Shown here piece after piece: positions 53,917 to 61,685 of a DNA stretch of 64,000 nt; position 1 is the stretch's first letter; every line of letters begins with the position of its first letter. A model generated the notes under the pieces. The model was not told the DNA's origin, made no database searches, and was given only the letters and a program-made list of their open reading frames with translations. Source of the stretch: JANNVK01 sp031414415. GTDB lineage: Bacteria; Acidobacteriota; Blastocatellia; Pyrinomonadales; Pyrinomonadaceae. The stretch lies in assembly GCA_031414415.1 (NCBI GenBank), contig JANNVK010000088.1:1-64000 (forward strand). The letters are read 5' to 3'. Both the position numbers and the translations under genes were made by a program.

Positions 53917-55768
53917 ATTTTTCAGCATCAAGATAAATTTCGTCAATTAATTTCGCGTATTTTTCATCGACAATTCTTCGTTTTACTTTTAAAGTTGGTG
54001 TAAGTTCACCAGATTCAACAGTTAGCTCATTCTCAAGAAGTGCAATTTTCTTTACCTTTTCATACCTCGAAAGTTTTTCAGTTAAAACACTAATTTCTTT
54101 CTCAAGCAATTCGATAATTTTTAAACTTTTACAAAACTCAGTCTGAGTTTTTAATTGCAAATTTTCGAGCTTTGCGTAGCTTTCTAATTGTTCAAAGTTT
54201 GGGACAATTAAAGCAGCGGCAAACTTTCTGCCATTTCCAACCAAAACTACTTGATTAACAAACCGCGAGCCTTTAATCATTTGTTCAATTGGCGATGGTG
54301 CGATGTATTTTCCGCCCGAAGTTTTGAATAATTCTTTTTTGCGATCAGTAATTTTTAGATAACCTTCGTCATCAATTTCGCCAATATCGCCGGTTTTGAA
54401 CCAACCATCAGCTGAAAATGTATCAATTGTCGCCTGTGGTTTATTGTAATAACCGAGCATAATATTTGCTCCGCTGGCTTCAATTTCGCCATCTGACGCA
54501 ATTCTTATTTTTACATTTCTAATTGGTTTCCCGACAGTTCCGAGTTTTACTTGTGTCGGAATGTTGCTTGTAATCACCGGCGAAGTTTCTGTTAGTCCGT
54601 AACCTTGCATTATCGAAACACCTGCACCGGTAAATATTAAAAAAATATCATTTGAAAGTGCTGCTCCGCCAGTAATGCAGTTACGCAAATTTCCACCAAA
54701 AAACTCACGAAATTTTGTGAAAACAATTCTATCGGCGATTGTGTGTTTAACTGCGAGCATCGCCGGAATTGCCTCTTTCTTTTCGAGTTGGAGAGCATAT
54801 TCTTTGGCGACATCAATTGCCCAATCGAAAATCTTTTCGCGTAATGGACTTGATTGTGCAGCTGTGAGCTTAGCTTTTGCATAAACTTTTTCAAAAATTC
54901 GTGGAACGCCGACAAATATTGTTGGTGCAACTTCTTTCAAATTATTTGCGACTTTATCAATTGATTCTGCATAGTGAACCGCCATTCCGTTGAGAATATA
55001 TAAATACATTCCGCTTCTTTCAAAAACGTGCGAAAGTGGCAAAACCGATAATGGCTTATCATCTTTTGTAAATGTAAAACCTGCTCCGGCATCAATGACA
55101 TTTGAAACTAAATTTCCGTGCGTCAGCATTACGCCTTTTGGTTCGCCGGTTGTTCCGCTGGTGTAAATAAGCGTTGCAATGTCGTTTTGTTTGACAGATT
55201 CTTGCAAATTTCTAATTAAATCAGGACTTTCAACGCCGATTTTTTCGCCTTGTTCTTCTAATGTTTTTAATGAAATTTTATTAGATTCATTTTTTTCAAG
55301 AGAGTTAAAAATCACAACCTTTTCAATTGTCTGGCATTCAGTCAAAATAGTTGAATAAGTTTCAAGCATTTTTTCATCTTGAATAAATATAATTTTTGCC
55401 CCGGAATCATTGAGAATATATTTTACTGAATCAGCATTTAACGTTGTGTAAATTGGAACATCAATTATTCCGCCAAACTGGCAACCTGCGTCCGTAATTG
55501 TCCAATCAGGAGAATTTGCTGATAAAATTGCGACGCGATCTCCGGATTTAACACCTAATGAATAAAGCCCAAGTGCAATATTTTCGGCACGAGAAATCAT
55601 TTCAGATGTAGAAATCGACTTCCATTCGTCATTTTTTTTATAGTTAAGAATGTCTTTGCGGTCGTGTTTTCTTCCAGCTTGAAGAAATAGTTCAGCAAGT
55701 GTTTGCGGTTCATCTTCAGACAATTTAATTCTTGCTTCTTGTTGGCTAACAACATTTTCTAAATTCAT
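53915..55768 (-). CDS. Long-chain fatty acid-CoA ligase (AMP-forming)
   Basis: A 617-aa ANL-superfamily enzyme of the FAA1-like group that activates fatty acids to acyl-CoA. The P-loop motif is IYTSGTTGEPKGVMLTHGN, followed by GYGLTETSPV and the FKTGDIGEIDDEGYLKITDRKKELFKTSGGKYI hinge region. Its start overlaps the end of the TetR gene by 4 nt, so the regulator and ligase form one operon. Confidence 0.94.
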   Translation of the reverse strand: MNLENVVSQQEARIKLSEDEPQTLAELFLQAGRKHDRKDILNYKKNDEWKSISTSEMISRAENIALGLYSLGVKSGDRVAILSANSPDWTITDAGCQFGGIIDVPIYTTLNADSVKYILNDSGAKIIFIQDEKMLETYSTILTECQTIEKVVIFNSLEKNESNKISLKTLEEQGEKIGVESPDLIRNLQESVKQNDIATLIYTSGTTGEPKGVMLTHGNLVSNVIDAGAGFTFTKDDKPLSVLPLSHVFERSGMYLYILNGMAVHYAESIDKVANNLKEVAPTIFVGVPRIFEKVYAKAKLTAAQSSPLREKIFDWAIDVAKEYALQLEKKEAIPAMLAVKHTIADRIVFTKFREFFGGNLRNCITGGAALSNDIFLIFTGAGVSIMQGYGLTETSPVITSNIPTQVKLGTVGKPIRNVKIRIASDGEIEASGANIMLGYYNKPQATIDTFSADGWFKTGDIGEIDDEGYLKITDRKKELFKTSGGKYIAPSPIEQMIKGSRFVNQVVLVGNGRKFAAALIVPNFEQLESYAKLENLQLKTQTEFCKSLKIIELLEKEISVLTEKLSRYEKVKKIALLENELTVESGELTPTLKVKRRIVDEKYAKLIDEIYLDAEK

Positions 55769-56382
55769 TTGTTTAAAACTCCTCCAAAAAATATTTTCAA
55801 AACTTCATCAGCCATCGGTGCAAGTGGATAACTTTTTTTGGACAATATCCAATTTGTCACCATTTCATCTAAAGCACCGTAAATTATTTTCGCACAAGTT
55901 ATTGGGTGAAGGTCATTTCTAAAAACACCTTGCTTTTGTCCTTCTTCAATTGCTTGGCGAATAATATCAAGATATTCGGCAAAACCTGTTGCGGAAAATT
56001 CTTCCATAAACTTGGTTGAACCACGAAGTTCAACTTGAAAAACAATTGCCAAATCGCGATCTGCACCGAGCTTTTCAAGATGTAATTTCGCAATTCGGTG
56101 AATTTTATCCGCAGCGTTATCTATTTCGGCGAGTTCTTTTTTACCTTCAGAAATAAATTCTTCCATCGCTCGATCAAAAACCGAATGAAGAATTTCTTCT
56201 TTACTTTTAAAATACAAATACACTGTTCCATCTGCAATTCCGGCATCTCCGGCAATATCTGCAACCTTCGAACTGAAGTATCCTTTTTTTGCAAAAACCC
56301 TGATCGCGGCACGCAATATTGCTTCTCGCTTATCAGGTATTATTATTTTTTGAGTTCCGGCGATATGGGTTGAACTTGACAT
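55765..56382 (-). CDS. TetR-family transcriptional regulator
   Basis: A 205-aa regulator with an N-terminal HTH (AILRAAIRVFAKKGYFSSKVADIAGDAGIADGTVYLYFKSKEEIL) and a ligand domain resembling FadR-type TetR proteins (MVTNWILSKKSYPL). By family and coupling to the acyl-CoA ligase, it probably represses fatty acid degradation genes and is released by acyl-CoA. No operator was identified. Confidence 0.9.
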   Translation of the reverse strand: MSSSTHIAGTQKIIIPDKREAILRAAIRVFAKKGYFSSKVADIAGDAGIADGTVYLYFKSKEEILHSVFDRAMEEFISEGKKELAEIDNAADKIHRIAKLHLEKLGADRDLAIVFQVELRGSTKFMEEFSATGFAEYLDIIRQAIEEGQKQGVFRNDLHPITCAKIIYGALDEMVTNWILSKKSYPLAPMADEVLKIFFGGVLNK

Positions 56383-56530
56383 TTAATAATCCAATTTTAT
56401 TAGCTGAATGAATCTTCATTCATATTATTAGCAAACTACAAATTTAATCAACAAAAAACTTTATTATTTGTAATTTTTTTGGCTCAAAAGAAAAAAGACT
56501 CACAATGGTTGTGAATCTTTTCAAAAAATA

Positions 56531-56616
56531 TGGCGGAGAAGACAGGGCTCGAACCTGCAAGCGATCACTCGCGGTAGTTTTCAAGACTACTGCCTTACCA
56601 ATTAGGCTACCTCTCC
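56531..56616 (-). tRNA. tRNA-Ser (anticodon UGA)
   Basis: The reverse strand folds as a tRNA. The acceptor is GGAGAGG with CTTCTCC (one G-T pair), the anticodon stem-loop contains CTTGAAA (anticodon TGA), there is a long type-II variable arm, a T-arm with GGTTCGAGCC, discriminator G and an encoded CCA. Confidence 0.95.
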
Positions 56617-56667
56617 GCATGCTACGGAATTAAAGAATATACCTCAGTTCTCTGGAAATTTCAAATC

Positions 56668-57159
56668 TTATTGATTTGTAAGTTTCGAAAGTGTGTTTTC
56701 AACTTCCGCTGCGGCTTTTAGTCCGACAGATTTTAAGGCTATATCACCATTAGAATCAATAACAAACAAACTTGGAAACGGCATATTAAAATCGCCATCC
56801 TTGCCTTTGTCGCCATATTTAAAAATTATGTCAAAATTTCCGGCGATAACATCAAATGACAATTTATGTTTTTTCAAAAATGGCTCAACTTTGTTTTTTC
56901 TTTCGTGAGTTACAGCTAAATAAACTACATTTTTATTCGAGTATTTATCAGCGATTGTGTTTAATTTAGGCGTTATGTTTTCGCAAATTGGGCAAGATGT
57001 TGACCAAAAATATAAAACCACAACTTTGCCTTGAAGTTCTTCAGAATTAAAAAATTTTCCTTCCAAAGATTCAACATTAAAACTTTCGGCACGTCGGTTT
57101 TGTCCAAAACAAACGATTGAAAAAATTGTTATAAGTGAAAATATTATTAATGCTTTCAT
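56668..57159 (-). CDS. Secreted TlpA-like thioredoxin-fold protein
   Basis: About 163 aa from ATG 57159. Signal peptide (ending CFGQN) and a thioredoxin fold with the active site WSTSCPICENI (CPIC), preceded by GKVVVLYFWS. It belongs to the AhpC-TSA/TlpA group of periplasmic thiol reductants. The longer start at 57225 would bury the signal peptide. Confidence 0.9.
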   Translation of the reverse strand: MKALIIFSLITIFSIVCFGQNRRAESFNVESLEGKFFNSEELQGKVVVLYFWSTSCPICENITPKLNTIADKYSNKNVVYLAVTHERKNKVEPFLKKHKLSFDVIAGNFDIIFKYGDKGKDGDFNMPFPSLFVIDSNGDIALKSVGLKAAAEVENTLSKLTNQ

Positions 57160-57261
57160 AAATATAGAATTTGTCGAATAAAAATTCGAATGATTAATAT
57201 TATCAAATAGTTGAACATTGTTCAACGCTTTTTATTTTTTGGATTATGATAAAATTCATTT

Positions 57262-58368
57262 ATGCAGTTAGAAACTCTCGAAATACAAAATTTTCGCAAT
57301 TTGGAAGGTAAAGTTCACTTTCGAGATGGTTTGAATATTATCTATGGTGAAAATGGGCAAGGAAAAACTAATTGGCTTGAAGCAATTTACATTTTGGCGA
57401 ACACAAAATCTTTTAAAACTGCGAAATTGCAAGAAGCAATAAGATTTGACACTGATGAAATTGCATTTATTCGCGGAAGTGTTCGCCAATCAGCCGAAAT
57501 TGTTAGAAACATTCAAGTTACACTCGAAGGAAATACTAAAACTCTTTCAATTAATGGTAAAAAAGAAACTTTAAATCGCTATTCTGGACAACTTCACGCT
57601 CTAATATTTAACGCCGAAGAACTCGAAACTGTTCGTGGAACGCCGGAACATCGGCGAAGGTTTTTAGATGCTGGAATTGTTGGAGTTTTTCCGCCTTTCG
57701 TTAAAACGCTTGCTGATTACAGCAAAGTTATCAAGCAAAAAAATGCGTTATTGCAAAACGCACGTGACAATGAAATATCGCTTGAAAAAGTATCAAAATT
57801 GCTTGAAGTTTGGAACGATCAACTAATTTTACTTGCAACAAAAATTCATAAAGCACGAATTAGATATGTTGAAAGGCTCAACGAAGTTTTTGCAAAACAC
57901 CTTTTTAGCAAAGAAGAAATTTCTATTCGCTACGCATCTTCACTTGAAGAAAAAGGCGATATTACTGATTATTCTGCACTTTTAGCCGAGAGATTAGCCA
58001 TTCGCGTCCAAGCCGAATATGCTTCCGGTTATTCGCTTATAGGCACACATCGCGATGATCTTGAAATTCTTTTTGATGGTCGTGATTTACGCAAATTTGG
58101 TTCTTCAGGTCAGCAACGAAGTGCGTTTCTCCTGATGCAATTAGCGATTATTTCAGTTTTTGAATCACAAAACGGCGAATATCCAATTTATTTGCTAGAT
58201 GATATTGATTCAGAACTAGATTACCGACGAATTGGTCAACTACTCGAATTTCTCAAGGGAAAAACGCAAACATTTGTCACAACCTCAAAAGACAGTTTTG
58301 TTAAAAGTTTTAGCCAAGTAAATGACACATTTCTTGTCAATAATGGAAAAATCGTTTCAATTAGTTAA
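57262..58368 (+). CDS. recF: DNA replication and repair protein RecF
   Basis: A 368-aa SMC-like ATPase that loads RecA at gaps with RecOR. Walker A is IYGENGQGKTNWLEAIYIL, the signature is GSSGQQRSAFLLMQLA and Walker B is YLLDDIDSELD. It is detached from dnaA-dnaN, 50 kb away. Confidence 0.96.
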   Translation: MQLETLEIQNFRNLEGKVHFRDGLNIIYGENGQGKTNWLEAIYILANTKSFKTAKLQEAIRFDTDEIAFIRGSVRQSAEIVRNIQVTLEGNTKTLSINGKKETLNRYSGQLHALIFNAEELETVRGTPEHRRRFLDAGIVGVFPPFVKTLADYSKVIKQKNALLQNARDNEISLEKVSKLLEVWNDQLILLATKIHKARIRYVERLNEVFAKHLFSKEEISIRYASSLEEKGDITDYSALLAERLAIRVQAEYASGYSLIGTHRDDLEILFDGRDLRKFGSSGQQRSAFLLMQLAIISVFESQNGEYPIYLLDDIDSELDYRRIGQLLEFLKGKTQTFVTTSKDSFVKSFSQVNDTFLVNNGKIVSIS

Positions 58369-58533
58369 TTTTTAAACATTGTTAAATATTACTTTGCATT
58401 TTTTTCTTTATTTGTTAGTATCTAAATTAGGCGTTATCTTCACGTTGTTTTACTTTCAAAATCTACAACCTTTTACAACCTTTCTATTGCTAATTTTTAC
58501 AATAAGTCTCAGACCTAAGGATTGAATCAAATT

Positions 58534-59721
58534 ATGAGTTTGCTTGATATTGCACCTATAATTGAACAAATGTTGCTCGTTTCAGAAAACGTGAGTGACC
58601 TTAATTTCTCGACCGGACAAAAACCGCAAGTTGAAATTAATGGAAAATTGTTTCCCGTTGCACCGCTTGGACTTGGAAGGCTTAGTTCTTTTCAAACCGA
58701 GATGATAGCAATGTCTTTGCTCCGAGATAACAGCGAGGCTGCGGCTCAACTTTCACAAACCGGAACTGCTGATTTGAGTTACAGTTTGCCGGCGAGATGT
58801 CGTTTTCGGGTAAATATATTTCAGCAACGAAGTTCTTATTCAGTTGTTATGCGAGTTATTCCGCACGAAGTCCCGACACTTCAATCGCTACAATTGCCTA
58901 CTCAATTAGCCGATATTTGTGAGTTAAGAAACGGTTTAGTTTTGGTAACCGGTCCAACTGGTTCAGGCAAAAGCTCGACTCTTGCTGCAATTGTTGACCG
59001 AATTAACGAAACTAAGGCTTATCACGTCGTGACAATTGAAGATCCGATAGAGTTTTTACATTCACACAAAAAATCTACTATTAACCAGCGAGAAGTTGGT
59101 TCTGACACAAAAGACTTTTCTTCGGCGTTGCGGGCGGCTTTAAGACAAGCACCAAAGGTTATATTGGTTGGTGAGATGCGAGATCTTGAAACGGCTGAAA
59201 TCGCTTTAGAAGCCGCAGAAACAGGGCATCTTGTTTTTTCAACGCTTCATACGATTGATTCGTCAAAAACGGTCGATCGAATTATCGGAATGTATCCGAA
59301 AAACGAAGAAAAAGTTATTCGCACAAGATTGGCACAAACTTTTAGATACATAATCTCGCAAAGGTTGATTCCAAAATCTAACGGAAAAGGGCGTTTTGCG
59401 GCTATTGAAATTATGAAATCAAATCCGCGAACTCGTGAATATATCGAAAAAGGTGAAGAGCAAGGGAAATCTTTGCTCGATGCAATTCGCGATGGTCAAA
59501 TTGATGGAATGCAAGACTTTGATTCGGTAATTCGCGAAATGATTGCGAAAGATATAATCACGCTTGAAGATGGACTTTCTTACGCGACTAATCAAAACAA
59601 CTTATTATTGGCAATAAAAGGTTTAGGCTCAACTGAAGATTATTTAAAAGATCAAGAATCTTCTAACAATTTTATACCGCAAAAAGCTCCAAGCAATTCA
59701 GTTCTTGATTTAATGGAATAG
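58534..59721 (+). CDS. Type IV pilus retraction ATPase-like protein (PilT family)
   Basis: About 395 aa from ATG 58534. Secretion ATPase motifs: Walker A TGPTGSGKSSTLAA, Asp box TIEDPIEFLH, Walker B ILVGEMRDLETA and His box GHLVFSTLHT. The N-terminal region resembles PilT/PilU. It would disassemble pili for twitching or DNA uptake. No other pilus gene is in the window, and the following gene may be a partner. Confidence 0.9.
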   Translation: MSLLDIAPIIEQMLLVSENVSDLNFSTGQKPQVEINGKLFPVAPLGLGRLSSFQTEMIAMSLLRDNSEAAAQLSQTGTADLSYSLPARCRFRVNIFQQRSSYSVVMRVIPHEVPTLQSLQLPTQLADICELRNGLVLVTGPTGSGKSSTLAAIVDRINETKAYHVVTIEDPIEFLHSHKKSTINQREVGSDTKDFSSALRAALRQAPKVILVGEMRDLETAEIALEAAETGHLVFSTLHTIDSSKTVDRIIGMYPKNEEKVIRTRLAQTFRYIISQRLIPKSNGKGRFAAIEIMKSNPRTREYIEKGEEQGKSLLDAIRDGQIDGMQDFDSVIREMIAKDIITLEDGLSYATNQNNLLLAIKGLGSTEDYLKDQESSNNFIPQKAPSNSVLDLME

Positions 59722-59738
59722 ATAAATTTACTAAAACT

Positions 59739-60461
59739 ATGATTATACGTTGTGACAATTGTTCCGTTTCACTCCAGTTAGATGAAGCGAAAATACCTTC
59801 AGGTAATTTCACTGTTCGGTGTCCGCGATGCCAAAATATGATTCGCGTTCAACCGAGTATGAAGTCAACCGTGAAGCAACTTGAAGTAAATTCTGCTGCT
59901 CCGGCAATTGGTGGAAACTCTGGTCAATTTTCTGAGCAAGAATCTGGCTTTCAGATAAATCAAGCCTTAAAAGCCTTGCTTGGTGCTTTGCAAAAAGATA
60001 AAAACTCGATAGATTCGAAAGATGATTCCGATGAAAAACCGCGACGGGTTTTATTATGTTTGGGCGAAACAATTCGTGATCGCGTTGCAAAATTGCTTGT
60101 TACTGGCGGTTACAAAGTTTATTTAGCACAAACTCCGGCTCAAGCAAATGAAAGACTCCGCGATGGAAAAACTGAAATATTGATATTTTCAAATGATTTT
60201 GCTGCTGAGTTTGGTGGTGCGGCAATATTGCAACAAAAAGTAAACGCAATGTTGTCATCAGAACGACGAAGACTTTTTATGGCTTCAATTGAAGATTCGG
60301 GTGCGACAATGAATGCTCATGAAGCGTTTTTGAGAAACCTCAACTTGATAGTTCACAACAGCGATATTGACCAACTAGCATTAATTCTCAATCGCTCGCT
60401 TCGTGACTTTAATGAACTTTACAGACATTACAACAAAGCTGTAAGTGCAGTTGGGATATAA
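59739..60461 (+). CDS. Zinc-ribbon protein with a receiver-like C-domain
   Basis: A 240-aa protein. The N-terminal MJ0042-type zinc finger reads IRCDNCSVSLQLDEAKIPSGNFTVRCPRCQNMIRVQP. A linker follows, then a 130-residue alpha/beta domain (RRVLLCLGETIRDRVAKLLVTGGYKVYLAQ) resembling a degenerate response-regulator receiver without an obvious phospho-Asp. It follows the PilT-like gene by 17 bp and may regulate pili. Confidence 0.75.
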   Translation: MIIRCDNCSVSLQLDEAKIPSGNFTVRCPRCQNMIRVQPSMKSTVKQLEVNSAAPAIGGNSGQFSEQESGFQINQALKALLGALQKDKNSIDSKDDSDEKPRRVLLCLGETIRDRVAKLLVTGGYKVYLAQTPAQANERLRDGKTEILIFSNDFAAEFGGAAILQQKVNAMLSSERRRLFMASIEDSGATMNAHEAFLRNLNLIVHNSDIDQLALILNRSLRDFNELYRHYNKAVSAVGI

Positions 60462-60493
60462 CGAATGTTAAATCAATGTTGGTTCTGGTTTTA

Positions 60494-61585
60494 TTAAAGA
60501 ACAGATTTGTATAAATTCTCGGTTTCGTCAACCATTCTTTTGAGTGTAAATCTTTCTTTTGCAGCTTTTTGGTTATTATTTATTAAATTATTTCGTTCCA
60601 CTTCGTTGCTCAAAATGTCACAAATTGCTTCCGCCAATTTTGTCGGATTTTCAATCGGCACGAGATTTTCATTTCCTAAAAGTTCGATTGCACCTTTAGT
60701 TTCTGTCGCGACAACTGCCGTTCCGCTTGCCATTGCTTCTAAAATTGCGAGTCCAAAACTTTCGGTGTGTGAAGCCGAAACAAAAACATCGCTTGCGTGA
60801 AGCAAAGTTGCGGTGTCTTCAACCCAATTTAACCACAGATATTTTTCTTTAAGACCAAAAACTTTGATAAGTCTTTTTAGTTTTTGGCGATATTTTTTTT
60901 CAAACGTAGGTTCTTTCCCGACAATAATAAAATATGCATCAGGAAATTTTCCGGCGACAATTTGCGAAGCTAAAACAAAATCTTCTTGACCTTTTAATGC
61001 TTTCAATTCGCCGATAATAGCAATCAATTGCGAGTCGAAAGGAATATTATGTTCGAAACGAAATTGCTCTCGAAGTTTTAATTTATCGCCGTTTCCAAAA
61101 TGATCGACATTAATTCCGTTTGAGATTGCTATTATTTTCTCTCGCGGAAATGTTTTTGCCAGCTCAGTTTCAACCGCGGAAGAAACTGCAATGACCTTAG
61201 CTAAATTTTTTAAAGCAAAGCGATAAAACGATTTAAGTGGAAAAAGAACATGGCGAGTTATTATAAATTTTGGGGTTTTTGCAATCCAACAAGCCAAACT
61301 TGTCGGAAAATAATCTCTCGCAACGTGGGCGTGAACAATTTCAATTTTATTTTTTTTTATAAATTTTGCAATTTTTTGTCCGCTAAAAACACCAAACGAA
61401 TTTCTGATAGAAACGTGAAAAATATTTTCTGGCGGCAGAAAATCGAGTTTATCTTGCCAATTATTAGTTGGGCGAAGAACAACAAAAACTTGATGATTTC
61501 TTTCTACCAAACTTCGACATAAATCAACGAAATGCCTTTCGCCACCACCAAACTCTGTTGCTGAAGATACTTGCAAAACTTTCAT
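60494..61585 (-). CDS. Glycosyltransferase family 4 protein
   Basis: About 363 aa from ATG 61585, where VLQVSSATEFGGGERHFVDL begins the GT-B fold. The donor-binding region reads SHTESFGLAILEAMASGTAVVATETKGAIELL. It transfers a sugar from an activated donor in envelope glycan or lipid-linked sugar synthesis. The frame extends upstream to 61750 but those residues are not family-like. Confidence 0.92.
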   Translation of the reverse strand: MKVLQVSSATEFGGGERHFVDLCRSLVERNHQVFVVLRPTNNWQDKLDFLPPENIFHVSIRNSFGVFSGQKIAKFIKKNKIEIVHAHVARDYFPTSLACWIAKTPKFIITRHVLFPLKSFYRFALKNLAKVIAVSSAVETELAKTFPREKIIAISNGINVDHFGNGDKLKLREQFRFEHNIPFDSQLIAIIGELKALKGQEDFVLASQIVAGKFPDAYFIIVGKEPTFEKKYRQKLKRLIKVFGLKEKYLWLNWVEDTATLLHASDVFVSASHTESFGLAILEAMASGTAVVATETKGAIELLGNENLVPIENPTKLAEAICDILSNEVERNNLINNNQKAAKERFTLKRMVDETENLYKSVL

Positions 61586-61634
61586 TGAGAACAATCGTAA
61601 ATTGTTACTCACGAATAGTAAAATCCAAATAAAA

Positions 61635-61660
61635 AAGCACGCTCCCGAAAGAACGTGCTT
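61635..61660 (-). terminator. Terminator after the TonB receptor gene
   Basis: AAGCACG (61635-61641) and CGTGCTT (61654-61660) form a 7-bp stem. On the minus strand it is followed by a T run. Confidence 0.8.
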
Positions 61661-61685
61661 GTTAGTTTTTTTCTCTCTAAAAAGT